A stretch of 64,000 nucleotides of DNA from Ottelia alismoides (Eukaryota; Streptophyta; Magnoliopsida; Alismatales; Hydrocharitaceae): contig JAZKJV010011610.1 in the NCBI GenBank assembly GCA_037367405.1, forward strand, positions 1-64,000, written 5' to 3'. The notes under the pieces are model-generated. The model was given only the letters and a program-made list of their open reading frames with translations, was not told the origin of the DNA and ran no database searches. Both the position numbers and the translations under genes were made by a program. Below are positions 20,002 through 33,994 of this stretch, piece after piece. Within the stretch, counting starts at the first letter, position 1. Each line of letters starts with the position of its first letter.

Positions 20002-20429
20002 TTAGTGTCTGGACATAGCGATTGAGCCATTTGCTCCTCTGGATCGTTGGTACAAATGGAGCTATGGTAACAAATAACTTGAGGATTCTTTGATTTAGCT
20101 TCTAACAACAAATTTATAACAACAAATAATATACATTGCATGATTATTTTCATTCTTGAAAATAAAAAAGAATGTTGTATTTATAGCTAACAATATAAGT
20201 AACCACATTTTTTCATTGACCTTTATGTTTGCATTTGTATCATGACATTAGTTACTGATTTTCGCAATGATTAGAATGTTATTTTTAGGAACTATAGGGT
20301 TGCGGTGTAATTGGATAAAATTTTAGATGTGATTACTAAAAAAATCCCTTAATATCAAAATGAAGAATAGTCAAAGTCTCATTAGAACTAGATCACTGTT
20401 GTCTTTTCTTTCATAAAAAAAATTAGGAT

Positions 20430-20662
20430 GTTTACACTTGTGTCTCTCCAAGTTTCTACAAATGTACTGCTCCATTTTTTCCAATAACACCCGTGAACTT
20501 ATATTTTACAAATTTTACAGAATTACCCTTCTATTATTAATATAAGAACGGAAGAGAAATACCGTGAATTTGTAAGAATATATGAGCACAAGACAAGTAT
20601 TATTGCAAAAAATGTAGGTGTACATGTGCATTTGCAGAAACTCGGAAAGACACCAGCACAAA
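20430..20662. mobile_element. Inverted-repeat MITE (MULE-like candidate)
   Basis: The left arm has GTGTCTCTCCAAGTTTCTAC then AAATG. The complement of the right arm has GTGTCTTTCCGAGTTTCTGC then AAATG. The interior contains CCGTGAA words in inverted arrangement. No target duplication could be fixed. Shares an internal block with 16,278-16,300. Confidence 0.5.
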
Positions 20663-21319
20663 ACTTCCAGAAAATAAGATAATTTTACATATAATAATTT
20701 TCTGATCCCGTATTTTTTCAGCCTTTAATAAAATAGTTGACATTAGAAAATTCAAACAATTTCCAATAGAAAAACAAGGGGAATAAATATTTATTATGTG
20801 ACAAATGGCGTGGAAATTTAATGCATTCAACCATTTCAACTAATACATATTCCTTCATTTAATTCGTCCCTACCCCGAAATTGTCAACATCAATCGGTAC
20901 CTTAACAAATAGAATGTCACATAAATTTATTAGTTAATTTTCTCTCTTCAGGTAAATGTAATGTCATGGCATGGAAATATCGATTCATCATTCTAATGCT
21001 AATTTTCCTCGCAACGAACTATCGATCCCATGTTGGTATTAAATAAATTGTCTAATTATAAACGAGCAGACGATTTCCCACATGTAGTGGTATGAAAATA
21101 TGCAATTCGATGTTATTTTATTTAGTGATATTTTTTACGATCAATTCTGAACGTTATGGTTTATTTCCTGATGACATAAGGAATGGTTGAGAGATATAAT
21201 GAGTTATTTCTTTTCAGAAACCTCGGAGTGGCATAAATGACATCGTAAATAAATAAATAAATATTGTAATGTCCCAAGTTTACAATATTTTTTAATGAGA
21301 GTGACATAAATGTTTAATG
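20663..21319. other. AT-rich intergenic, no gene seen
   Basis: No supported feature up to the approximate left edge of the retrotransposon stack, which I place near 21,320 by the point where LTR similarity fades. Confidence 0.3.
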
Positions 21320-24300
21320 AGAGATATAACGATATTTTTTTTGGATTTTGGAGTTTTTTTATTTTTAATCTTTTCTTTTTTCCATTTTAGAGGTTTTGAT
21401 TTGGAGTTAAAATATGATAAAATAGACATCATATAATTTTATGAATTTTTTAAAAATGTTTTTCTAATTTTTGGGTATTTTATAAAACAAACAGGGGCAA
21501 ACAATGCTCATTTTAATTTTAATAAATAGGAGAAAGTCCTGGATGCAAAATTTAAAAATATTGCGTGAAACTACATGCAAGCAGTAGCTTAATCATATTT
21601 TTGCATAATTTTTAGAGTACATATGTTATTTTTAATAGATGAAATTCAAGCACCAAAAATACCTATACTGGAAAGGGCACAATTGCAAATAAAATAAACA
21701 TCATGGACTTAAATGTAATTTCTCCAAAAATATACAACGTAACTTAAAAATTATTGGATTAAATGTAAATAAAAAAGCTACAATGGCTACCTTGCAAAAT
21801 GGCCACCTCACGTGGGACAACACACGAGGTGACCCGACATGGACTTAAATGGAATATGAAAGGACAACATGGGTCTTCATGCAATTTCACCATTTTATTT
21901 ACACTATACATTTTACTTATTAAACCAACAAATAAATACAAAAAGTGTCGAGGTGAGATATGTAATTACCCCATAAGGCGCGGAGACGGACGACTGGATT
22001 GGCTTCACTTATACGCGTGTCATCATCTTCACGGGCAATAGCGCTTCGACCTTGGACGTACAAGATTAGATTGTGGGGGCGATTGAACGGACATGGGTGG
22101 TTGCATCCAACAATATTTGGAGAATATGGAGATGAGGCTCGATCTGACAACTCTGAACCTTCCTGTAAGAAAAGGGAAGAACAAAGCAGGTGGCGAGCTT
22201 CGATCGATGCTAAGGTGTAGCTTCGGCAGTCTTCGTCTTCTCCAAGGGCTACAAAAGGGAGCGGGAGGGTCCCTTTATCCTTTGGAATCTTCAGAATGGC
22301 TCGACGGTCACCGGAGCTCTCCCGAATGGTCGGAGACGAGGAAGATCTACAGGTATCTTAGGCAAATCGCGAAGTGTCTCGAGCTACACTTGATGGCTCA
22401 TGGGACCTGCAAAATATGCTCCTGGGTCGAGGGCGAATTGCCTCGACCCCTTAGCACACAAAGCGATTGGCGGAGCATATCAACGTGTCTCCGACGAGCG
22501 GAGGAGGGGGGAACGGATCTCCGGATCCACTAGGGATCCGGGTGAAATGAAAGGCTTGGGATGAAGTAGAAATGTTGGGAAAAGGTAGTGAGGGTAGAAG
22601 GAGGGTCGGAATCGGGTACTTCATGATGAAAACATGACCGGAGCTCAAGAGCTCCGGTGAAGGTCTTAAGCTAATCTACACTAAATCAGGAACTAAAACG
22701 AGGAATAAAATTCTTCAAATGTAAAATTAGAGCTAAATTTACCTAGAAAAATGAAATGGCGCAACTCATATCTGTCGACGAAGGCAAGGAGCGGAGGTGG
22801 CCAGTGAGCCACCGTGGGTGCACCTCCATCCTCCCTCGTCCCACTCGGACCTTCTAGGGGTACTCCACCTGTCATGTAGAGACATGCTAGGCCAGAGGCG
22901 GGGATTTTAGGGTTCTGGAAGATGACCAAAGAAAGAGAGAAGGATGGATGCCCTTATTTATAGGCATTACGATGCACCCTTATTAACCGATTTATTAGGA
23001 GAATTCGGTGATATGTACAAGAGATCAAAAGGCCCGACGGGAATCATGGCAGGTCAGTGATAAAATCTTATAGAGGGCTCGAGCGTGATGGATTGATGAT
23101 ACACTCTTGAAAAAGGGAGGAAATTAGGGGAAAAGACACGGATCTCCGGATGCACTAGGGATCCGGGTGAAATGAGAGGCCTGGGATGAAGTAGAAATGT
23201 TGGGAAAGGTAGTGAGGGTGGAAGGGGTCGGAATAGGGTGATTCACGATGAAAACATGGCTGGAGCTCAAGAGCTTCAGCGAAGGGCTTAAGCTAATCTA
23301 CACTATATCAGGAACTAAAACTTGGAATAAAATGCTTCAAATGTACAACTAGAGCTAAATTTACCTAGGAAAATGAAATGGTACAGCTCATATCTGTCGA
23401 TGAAGGCAAGGAGCGGAGGTGGCCAGTGAGCCACCGTGGGGGCACCTCCATCCTCACTCTGCCCGTTCGGACACTCAAGGGGTACTCCACCTGTCACGTA
23501 GAGACATGCTATGCGGAGGCGGGGACTTTAGGGTTCTGGAAGATGACCAAAGAAAGAGAGAAGGATGGATGCCCTTATTTATAGGCATTAGGATGCACTC
23601 TTATTAACTGATTTATTAGGAGAATTCGGTGATATGTACAAGAGATCAAAAGGCCCGACAGGAATCATGGAAGGTTGGTGATAAAAGCTTATGAAGGGCT
23701 CGAGCGTGATGTATTGATGATACGACCTTGAAAAAGGGAGGAAATTAGGGGAAAAGATGGGTTTTACGTGTGGCGGAGGTGCCATGGGTAGTTGATTGGA
23801 GGTCAAAAATCCCTGGGCTCTGATTACGCCACGTCAACCCACTACAACACAAAATAGTCCAATTTATTTGAAAATAAATAATTAAAATAGTAATTGATTT
23901 GATTAAATTTTTATTATAAAATAAAGAAATGCTTATGTATTTATGTAGCATTTTAATATGATTTTTATTTATTTGTTGATGTTATTTATTACAAGGTAAT
24001 TTTTAAGAGTATATTTATAGGTATATTCATATATGTTTTGACTATTATTATTTTGTATATTTTATTTTATTATTTTATTCCCTTATGTTTTATATTTATA
24101 ACTTATTTTTGTGTAGAAAAATATTTTTTATTTTATTTTTATGATGTAATATGCACACTTAAATAAATATGTATGTTTATTATATATATACGTGTAGTTA
24201 TTTTGTTTATGTATTTTTGTATTTGATTTTATTTTAATATTCTACTTATTGGTTTATTATAGTTTTAATATGTACATATATTATAAATAATATTTCAAAA

Positions 24301-24983
24301 ATATGAAATTATAAAATTATAAAAATAATAATAATAAATATAGAAAATGAATATTTTATTAATGTATATTGTAAAATAGGGGTCCAAAACCTAACTTTCA
24401 CACTTTAACTTCAAAAAATATGAAACCACCTACATTAAATATATTATAAAAAGTTATATACAGTTAAAGGTGATTTGGCCACATTTTGAGTTTTTTTGAG
24501 AGATATGAGTCTGGGAAGCTGGGATTTTGAAATCCTATTCAGAGTATAACTTTTACACTGTATAATATTTTTGTGTAAACTTAAATTTGTATTTTCCATA
24601 TATTTTTATCTACAACTTTCATGCAAAAAGTTTCCTTATTTTAAATATAAATATTAAAGAATAAAATAGGTCCCAAAATGCATTATTAATAAATAAATAA
24701 ATAAATGGAATTTAAATGAATTTATTGGCCCTTATCTCTCCCTACTTTATTCATTGTCGACCAACTCAACTTTTAATTTGATCTCGGGGTTAGGGTCATA
24801 AAATACGTTGGTATTTTATTATTTTTCTTTTTTCTCTTTATTCTATAATTTTGGATTAAAAACATTGTCTTATATACAACGAACACAACAAATAATGAAT
24901 GTTAATATGTACAAAATAATGCTATTTACTTGCATTAGCTAGGGTTTTAAGGTCAAAATGATAGAATAAAGGTGATGAAATGA
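21320..24983 (-). repeat. 3' LTR of element E, left end truncated or unresolved
   Basis: Read on the minus strand it begins with CATTTCATCACCTTTATTC, then ATCATTTTG and CCTTAAAACCCTAGCTAATG, the start block shared by the LTRs at 29,536, 36,016 and 60,909. Further shared blocks include the AACTTTCA/GGGGTCCAAAAC region (24,375-24,410) and the CACGTGGGAC region (21,808). The first dozen bases (TGATGAATCTCC) are missing at the right edge and the far end is not found. Confidence 0.7.
22514..23757. repeat. Tandem duplication inside the E LTR, unit about 625 bp
   Basis: Two adjacent copies, 22,514-23,138 and 23,139-23,757, both opening CGGATCTCCGGAT-CACTAGG and closing GGAGGAAATTAGGGGAAAAGA. They differ at scattered sites (for example CGAGCTCAAGAGCTCCGG against CTCAAGAGCTTCAG, and one-base indels). 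Confidence 0.85.
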
Positions 24984-27900
24984 AAGGCAAGTCCCTAGCA
25001 AATACTTATACATAAAAAAGGCTACATGGATTTTTGAGCAAACACTTATGCAATAAGTACAAAAATAATATGAAGAAAAGAAAAAAGAAAGATTAAATGG
25101 AATTGATTTTTAATTATCAAAGTTGCCTTCATAAAATAAAAGATTGGAGCTCAGTTCAGACCTTGGTGTGAGAGTGTGTGGAACCTGATCGAGAACGGAA
25201 TTTAAAACACAACAGCTCTCGAGAGTCACAGAACTCGGTTCAAACCACCTCAATAGCTAGGTCAGAACTAATCTACATCATACACAAACCCTTATGACTA
25301 TGAAACTGACTTGTATAATGTAAGTGATAGTGGCTCTCTCCAACTGAAATGATAAAAGAACCGACTTCTCCAGAATGACAACCCAATGATTTTCCAATCC
25401 AGCAACTCTTTCCTCGAGGAGCGGGGTAATCCCTTTTAAGTTCAAGTGCATCTAACTCAGGAGGTGGGAGTGAAGAGAAAAATGGATGATAGCCAGTGTA
25501 GCTACCTATCCAAGGATGCATGACCAGTGTAGTCAAGTCATCCAAGTACAGGTTCACATGGTATGACTTTAAAGCTCAAGCTTGCTTATTGACTATACAA
25601 ATATGTACACTCCGACAGATATTTTATTTTCAGTCAGGCATGTCCACTTTTTCAGAGTTTTGCTTTTTTTTGAAATACTATTTAAATTAGCATTTACATA
25701 AGAAGTTTTTCCTCTTGAGCCAGAAGGATATCCCTCTTTTGAAGCATTATTGCAACACACATTCTCATGTCTATAGATCTCATGACTACTGGGCGGGTTT
25801 GGGTGCACTTCCCTCCCTAGACGAGGATGAATGTTTCCACTCGTGTGCGTCTTAGACCAGCAAATCTAATCCCCTCACCACTCCAACTGAGTTGAGCCAA
25901 GTGAAAGGTGCAAACGTCCAAGTTAGGTCACGACCAACAAGAATCATGCATACATCTCAAAAGGTTCTAGTTAATCAGTTGAGGTGTCTTGAACCCAACC
26001 CCGAGTCTCAAAGAATTAAGTCTGAATAAACCTGAAGTACCTTAAATCTATTTCCCACGAGGTTCTAGTGAAGTTAGGTATAGTAAGGTCCAACCAAGCT
26101 CCAATCTTCGACTTTACTCAGACTAGTTCAATCATCAGGCTCAATCCGAAAAAGAATGCAAATGCTATAAAATATTTTGATGATGCAATTTTCAAAAGAT
26201 TTTGCAAGTAAAAGACTTTTGGCACAAATGGAAAATATGTGCAACTATTTACACGGGTGTGCCTCTTTTTATTTGTTTACAATAATTAAGAGTTTAAAGA
26301 AACACATTGAATGTTACTTATAGGAATATATGTATAATTGGTACACAATTTTATTTTATTTTATTATTTAAAATGATGCATATATTCTTTATTTGAAAGT
26401 AATTTTGAAAACTATAGGACAAAATAATTTTTTCAAATATTTACACACATTTGAAATCTATTTTGTAAAAATTTTTTCAAACAGTATATATAGATTTTTC
26501 AAATATTTTTGCAACCATATTCCAAACTATTTGCAAATAGATTTTCAAAGAATTTTATTTCACCCAAAGAAGAATTTTTACAAATCACATATGTTTTTTA
26601 TAAAGGTTGGAAACATTTTACAAAACTTTTCCGAACGGGTCAAACTATTTTTCAAATCATTTTGCAAAAATATTTTTAACATGACTTATTAATCAATATA
26701 TACAAAAAGAACTTGAGGAATAATATGCATCATTTTATTCCTTGATTTAATGAATTGTTTATGTATATATGGTATTTTAGCCATATTTATTAATAATACA
26801 AAAGTACGAGTTATGCCTAAAGTATATACAAAGTATAGACAATCCCCTATACTTAACTTGAGCTATGTCCTCAGAGATCGAAAAGAAAAAGAGAAGACAT
26901 AACTCTTACTGAGTATAGAAAAGCCTATACTATAACAAACAAAGAACAAATGAATGAGAAATCGACCGTACCCCCTATACTTAGGACCAAATAATCCTAA
27001 ATATAGTAGACTATATCTACATGTAGGGAGGGTCGAGGGTGGGAATGAACAGATCACAACCAGCAGAAGAGATCAATAGTTCTAGAGAATTCCACAACCT
27101 CTCGCAGATAACCCTCGGAGAGTAGTGTGAACTAGGCATCGAGTATTCAAAAGAAAATATCTTATCCTTTCAAGGATCATACAGGAGAAAAGATGCAAAG
27201 GAGTCCAAAAAGCTAGAAAAATCGATCTCGTTTTCCAACAGATCGGACACACAATCAAATAGTGAGACAGATATCACTGATCAGACGACTCGGTTTTGTG
27301 TCCCATCAAGATGGACACATAGGCAGTGAATGAAATCGAGCGTAAAGAAAATTTTGCATTCTCCCACAGATAGCCCTCGGAGAGTAATGCAAACTAAGTT
27401 GACGAAATCAAGGGAATGTTGTCCTCAAATCTCAAGTCCTCAAAAAATATTAATCAATCACCAATAGGAGGGAATAAGAATAAGGGAGGAATAAAATATC
27501 ACCAGGGCAATCATAATACGATCCCTCAAATCAACCAGATCAGTTGAGATGGATCAAAGTGCAGAAAGAGATCCTCTGAGTGCTAAAAGTGGATGGGAAA
27601 ATTAGGAGATGGAGGAGGGATTTGTTGGAAGACGAGTGAAATCATGGGGGTTCCAGGATCTAAAGCGTATATGGAGATATTACATCAAACCTCTGGATCA
27701 AGATGGGTGGAATCGCAGAATAAATCGTATAGTCAGAACTCATGCATCTTCAAATCATCATAATAAATCACATCCTCAATCTGATGCGCAAGATCAAAAA
27801 TCCTCAATAAATAATCACACCTTGTAATCTTGCCAAAATTCATAATCCTCAATAGTCGCTATGTACATATCAAAATTCAGATCCACCAAAGATAGTACAT

Positions 27901-29491
27901 CAACCTCAACATCCTCAAATCTTCTCGACTTACTCAAATAACTCATGTAATCACATCCTCAATGCATGCCTTATCTATAAGCACATCATCTTGGGTGAAG
28001 TAAAAGATGATACAGGAGGGGCCAAGGAGAGAGTCTTCTTGAACCAGACCCGAGATGGGGTGATATGGGCAAGGAGAAAGCCACGAAATCCGACGAAGTC
28101 GGTGAAGATCAAGACCCGATATCACAACACATATGCAGAGAGGATAAATATAAACAAGGGAGATGGAAAGATTCCGATGATAAAAATCTCATACTCATGG
28201 ATCTATAAACTCAAAGAGAGGTGAAACGTAAATGGACTCAAAATTACCATTTATGTATAAAGCAAACCCCATGTTCACCTACTCAATACAATGAAGAACG
28301 AGATGGTGGTCTTCTATCTTTTTCTCTTTAGGGTTAGGTGATTTTCGATAAAGTTGTACAAACACGAAGATAGGCCTAGGATTTGGGCACTAATCCTTAG
28401 TGTGTACGTAAGAATACAATGCACATACAACGAGGGAGTTTCTCTCCCCAAGACAATGAATCCATTACATTTATTTTAAAGGTCCAATAGAGTTAGCAGT
28501 CCCAATTTTATTTAGGTTAACACTTTTTCGCTATTTTTCAATGCACGTGCCTAACGAGTTTTTCAATTCCATTTAGCATCCTAGATGAGCGAAATCGGGG
28601 GGAGAAGGTCAGAAAAGCCATGCAAGTCGGGAATCAATGATGCATGCAAAGTCTGAAGACTTACAGTGCTTCCCAGCTCTCTCCACACGGGATGCATAAC
28701 AGAATTGAAAGCTACACCATATGCAAGCCGATGATAATCGCCCTAAATAGTAATTGTTATTATTGTGAAGCACCATATGTTAATCATCTAGATATGAAAC
28801 CTAAGGTTGGGTCTTGGAAGCCTCTCGGTGCCCGCCACAATGGGTCCTACAAGTGTTGTATGTGGTTCCTCGTGGTGCGCAGTTTCAAGCCTAAACAATA
28901 GACAATTACAATTTGACTAAGTCCAAAGCGAGTCTATAGGTACATGAAAATATATTAGGGCTTTGGACCTTAATCTATCAAGCAAGAAGTTCCTAGACTA
29001 AGGTTCATTCACACAAATTAAATAAAACAAAATTTGAAAAACAGATAAAAAAAGCCTTGAAAATGTGAAAAATCGATGAGGTCCCCAAGGGAATAATCCC
29101 TCAAGTAATGGACCTCATGAAGTAGCAGTGTCTATGAGAGTCCAAATTATTACATGTCCAATGCCACTCTCTTACTTAAATTTATGCAATAATAATAAAT
29201 GAACATGTTAAAAATTATCTTAAAAAATTCCTTCATGTCCTCCTTTGTCGCTCCCTCCTTCCGGCTAAATCAGAAAGCAAACTCCACCTTGCTTGGGTGC
29301 GTAGGTCGTCCTAAGAAGTCCTCCCTCATGTGGTGGTCCCTCGTAACAAGGATCAAACAAAAAGGAGTGTCAGACAGTTCAGAACTAATATGAAATAATA
29401 ATGAAAATAAATAAATGACAAAAAATAAGTAAATGCCAAAAATAAACAAGAGAGCATGAACAAATAAATAATCCCAATGTATGTGGTGTTG
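24984..29491 (-). other. Internal region of element E, no gag-pol
   Basis: No reverse transcriptase, integrase, protease or gag motif is present on either strand. On the minus strand the leader holds a CACTGTAAGTC box (GTAAGT at 28,659-28,664). Its neighbourhood (28,430-28,720) is similar to the leader of element A at 48,510-48,800. Further along are fragments of the unit GCAGATAACCCTCGG-like (27,100, 27,365) and PPT-like CCCCTATACTTA words (26,847, 26,972), all matched in element B. Confidence 0.65.
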
Positions 29492-29509
29492 CCCCTGGCA
29501 ATGATGTCA
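29492..29509 (-). promoter_or_regulatory. Primer binding site of element E (tRNA-Asp type, decayed)
   Basis: Minus-strand TGACATCATTGCCAGGGG corresponds to the complement of the 3' end of plant tRNA-Asp, with several transitions compared with the site in element A. Confidence 0.6.
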
Positions 29510-30160
29510 TTCGACGATCGGCTCTCGTCGATGGTTGATGAATCTCCATTTCATCACCTTTATTCTATCATTTTGGCCTTAAAATCTTAGTAAATGCATG
29601 TAAATACCCTTAATTTTCATAATTTAACATTCATATATCATTGTGTAAATATTGTGTAAAATACAGTTTTAATGCTAAAATTACATAATAAAGAAAATAA
29701 AAGAAAAAGAATAAAATGTCGAAGATATTTTGTGATCCTAAACCCTGAGACCAAGGCATCTTGATGACTAGATCGACAAGGAATAAAGTAGGGGCATAAG
29801 GGCCAAAATACAATAAAAATTCCTCTATTTTATTCATTTATTATTCATTTTAGGACCTATTTTTAGTTCTACTTTTTATATTCAAATAAAAACTTTGAAC
29901 ATGAAAGTTGTAGATAATAAAATATATAAAAATATAAAATTTATTTCATACAAAAGTAATATATAGAATAAAAGAAACAATCTAAATAAGATTCCACAAT
30001 CCCAACTTTTTTGACGCATAGCTATCAAATAAAAATTCAAAATATATGATAATCACTTTAACTGTATACAACTTTTATAAGCTATTTAATTAAGGTGATT
30101 TCATAGTTTTTGAAGTTAAGGTATGAAAGTTAGGTTTTGGACCTCTTTTGTGTAGTATAC

Positions 30161-33100
30161 TGATAACTCGGATCTTGCGAGGGTCTAAATAGTCCACACA
30201 AGGCGGGACTACCAAGTCGTTGTGGCGACCACTCACGAAACCCGGGTTAATCAACAATTAACCCACAACAAGTAATTCAAGCAATGAAAGTAAATGTGCA
30301 GAGTTAAAATTTATTATAATTCTACAACAATAGTGTGTATAGTGCAAGTATGTGTAGAGGTCGAACACATGGAGCAAGCAAGATAGATCTAAAAATATGT
30401 GCTTAAGAGTGAATGTGAATAAATGCCTACAAATGTGCAAATTTTAGTGGGTTTTTAATCTTATATATATTTTTAATTTGATTTTCGATTTTTTTAATTT
30501 TATATTTTGATTTTTTAAATTTACTGATTTTGTATTTGCTTTTTATGTTTTATATTTTTGTGTTTTCTTTTTAAAATAAGATATAAAGCTATATAGAATA
30601 TATAAATACAAGAGAGATGAGAGAGATATAAAAATAGGTAAAAATATCCAAAAGACATGAACTAAAGTATTTTTGGGCTTTTTATGTTTTTCTATCTGTG
30701 ATTTTTGGGAATTTTTCCTAATTTTTGGTATTTTTAAAGTCAAAAATACTTAAAACAGTGAATAAAGATACTGGTCGAAATTAAAATGAGGATAGAAAAT
30801 ATCAAACAGACTTAAAAATTCCTCAAATTAATTTTAAAGTAAAGATAATAAAATAAGGAAAAGTCAGAAATTGAAATTATATTTTTAGGAATTTTCAGGA
30901 ATTTTTAAGATTTTTATGAAGGTTTTAGGGGTTTTGTAATTTTTAGGAGTTTCCTTTTGAAAGTTTTAGTGATTTTGGATTGAAGTTAAAACACACAAAA
31001 AAACAAAATATAATTTTTTTGGAATTTTTTCAAAAACTTTTTATAATTTTTATGTTTTTTCTAATGCAAGCAGTGCTGAAAGTGCATGTTTTTTGAATTT
31101 TTTATAAATAATAGAATGCACGAAAAATGCAAAGAAAAAATATGGCGTGAAAGAGCATATAAGCAGGAGCCTGAATTAATTTTTTGGTGATATTTAGGAT
31201 TTTATAGATGCATGAAATAAATAGAGACAACAAAGAGAAACTAAACTACTGGGAAGGGCATAAATGTAAATATCCAAAAATCCAAGGGCCAATGAGCAAT
31301 TTTTCACAAAATATATATAACTAAGAAACTACGTTCCAGGACCAATCGCAAATAACCAGACCCGCAAGGGTATACCCGCAAAATTCCCAACGTCGCACGT
31401 AGTGTGCACGCGCGCCTTGGAGGATCTAAAAGCTATTACTGAAAGTGTGGGGGTCTACTTGAAATTTTTCCAAAAATATTACAGTTAATTAAAAAGTCCT
31501 GGACTAAAATGAAATCTGAAAACCCAATGGGGGCCCTTCGCAAAATACCCACCACCCCACGTGTGTAAATCACGTGAGGTCATGTGGACAAGGACCTGAT
31601 TGCAAATATGAAAAGTCTAAGGGTTTCGATGCAATTATTACAAAAGTTTTCAACTGCAAATAGAAGATTTACTACTAATAAGTAAATACAAAAATAGGTA
31701 GGGGCTTGAGTGCAAAATACCCACGACTAAAATACTCGTGTGCGATCGGACGGCTGGGAGGCATCCACTTATCTACTTGGCGCACGCACAACGCGCGATG
31801 ACGGTTCGACGATGCACAACTCAGATCGGATCCTCAAGGATGATCGGACGATGGTGATGTGCGAGGATCCAACGGCTGGGACGTGATTTGGAGCGGCGGC
31901 GTGATCCAACGACGCTGGAGGGCTCGGGAAGAACAGGGAAGAAGCGCCGGCGAGGCGAACTTCCCTGCCTTGATCTCCGTCCTCCGGCGGTCTTCGAGGC
32001 TCAAAAGTGGCCGACGGCTCCCTGGGGTGGTCCTCGTGTGGCTGGGAACTCCAAAATACTCTGACGAGGGTCGGCGCTCGCTGGAAGGCTCGACGGAGCT
32101 GGTAGGCTCCTCGTGTCTCCGGCAAGGCACAAAACGAGCCCCAGGAGTGGCTTTGACGCTCCTGGACCTACAAAAAGCGTGAGAGGGTCGAGGGCAAAGT
32201 TCCTCGACCCCGTGGAGGTGGAATGGAGGCGTGAAATGGTGGCGTGGTATGTGTGGTAAGAGCCACTACGGTGAGGGCTCGATTTGGGTGCTTGAATGGT
32301 CGAAACGCGGAGCTAATGGTGGGGATCTAATCCTAGGACTACTGGGAACATGAAAATGCAAGAAAAAGAAAGTAAAAGGAAGCCCTCAAAGGTGGTATAC
32401 CTGAGGGGGGGGACCTCAACGGCGAGGGACTTCACCGGAGGTGGTGGAACACCCTGGGCCCTCCTCGATCCTTCTGACGGCTTCCTGGAGAAGCTGCCAC
32501 CTCCTCCTTGCAAGGGAACACGAGAGATGGATAAGAAATTGGCAAAATAGGGTTCGAATTTGAATGGGAAAGCCGGGGCTCCATATAAGGGGTTGACGGA
32601 TGGGCCACAAGAACGCGGCACAATAGGATATGCGTCGATTCAAGGGCCGAGGTTTCACCTGGGTGTGGGTGCCCATTGAACGAGGAACAAAAGTCGTGAA
32701 AGGACTTAGCCGAGAAGGTGCAAGGATGTTCCTCGAAAAAAATCAAGAAAAGAGGTCAAAAATGTGGTTCTGACAACGGGACAGGGGGAAGGACATCCAG
32801 TTGACCGCGGTCAACGTGGACGGTCACCTGGTTGGTCTATGTGGACCAACCAGGAAAAACCCTGTGAAAAATAATTAAAAATTCATTTAAAATTAGAAAT
32901 GAATGTATTATTTTTATGTTATAAAATAATGTTTATTATTTTATGTATTATTTTATTATGATTTTATTTATTTTTATAAGGTATAAAAATACAAGTTACT
33001 TTTTAGGCCCATATAGGTATACATATCTATATATTTTAATATTTTATTTTTATTTTATATATTTGATTTATTTATTTTTGTTTATTATTTTATAAATTTA

Positions 33101-33994
33101 TAAAATATTTTTATACACTTAAATATATTGTTATTTTATTTTTCTGATGTGTTTTATACACTTAATAAAATAGAAGTATTAATTTTACAGGTATATGTAC
33201 AGGTATCATACCTAGGTATGATATACATGTATTTTATTTTGGCATTTTCTTCATGTTTTTATTCATGTTTTAATATACATGTATATCATAAATAATATTT
33301 ACAAAACTATAAAAATATAAACTTGTAAAAATAATGAATAAATAATAAAATGAATATTTTAATTTGTACAAGTATACAAAAGGGGTCCAAAACTCATCTT
33401 TCAAACCATAGCTCCGCAAAATGCGAGACCACCTTCATTAAATAGCTTATTTATAATTATATACAATTAAAGGTGATTTTGATGCGTTTTGAGTTTTTAT
33501 TTGAGAGATACAGTTTTGGGAAGTTGGGGTTTTGGAAACTTATTCAGATCATAACTTTTTATCTGTACATTATTTTTGTATGAAATCAATTTTGTATTTT
33601 TATATATTTAATTATCTAACTTTCAAGGACAATGTCTCTTTATTTGAGGTATAAAAAGTGGATCTAAAAATAGGTCCCAAATTGAATAAAGAATGAATAA
33701 AATAAAAGGGAATTTAATTGGTTTTCGGCCCTTGTCTTCCCCTACTTTATTCCTTATCGACCTATTCATCAAGATGCCTAGGTCTTCAGGTTTCGGGTCA
33801 TAAAATATTTACAATATTTTATTCTTTTTATTTTCTTTATTCTAGTGTTTTGGCTTTAAAAACTGTATTTTATACACTATTTACACAAATATGCATGAAT
33901 GCTAAAATGCGGGAACTAAGGGTATTTGCAGGCATTTGCCAGAGTTTTTGAGGCCAAAATGATAGAATAAAGATGATAAAATGTGGATTCATCA
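30161..33994 (-). mobile_element. Element C: 3.83-kb Athila-like solo LTR
   Basis: On the minus strand it runs TGATGAATCC ... GAGTTATCA, the terminal form of this family. It is flanked by a perfect 5-bp duplication TATAC (30,156-30,160 and 33,995-33,999). Joining the flanks restores the D LTR as compared with B's LTR near 36,640. There is no PBS, internal region or second LTR, so it is a solo LTR left by recombination. The GC-rich middle (31,740-32,800) is the region equivalent to the GC-rich middle of the other LTRs. Confidence 0.85.

Larger units (their letters stand above)
21320..29535 (-). mobile_element. Element E: non-autonomous Athila-like LTR retrotransposon (visible part)
   Basis: Outermost member of the stack, on the minus strand. 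In element order (right to left): the last about 26 bases of its 5' LTR (29,510-29,535), PBS (29,492-29,509), leader and internal region without gag or pol (24,984-29,491), and the 3' LTR (about 21,320-24,983). The rest of its 5' LTR was displaced by insertion of element D at 29,536 and lies outside the window. Similarity to element B in reverse orientation (for example 25,530-25,590 against 60,310-60,380, and 29,250-29,340 against 55,300-55,400) supports family and orientation. Confidence 0.75.

Noticed and set aside
27000..27400. Regular repeats considered as a CRISPR-like or satellite array
   Set aside because: Units are degenerate, unevenly spaced and shared with the internal region of element B; the setting is a plant retrotransposon.
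32313..32746. Open frames in the GC-rich middle of solo LTR C
   Set aside because: Part of the LTR; the equivalent GC-rich regions in other LTRs do not keep the frames.
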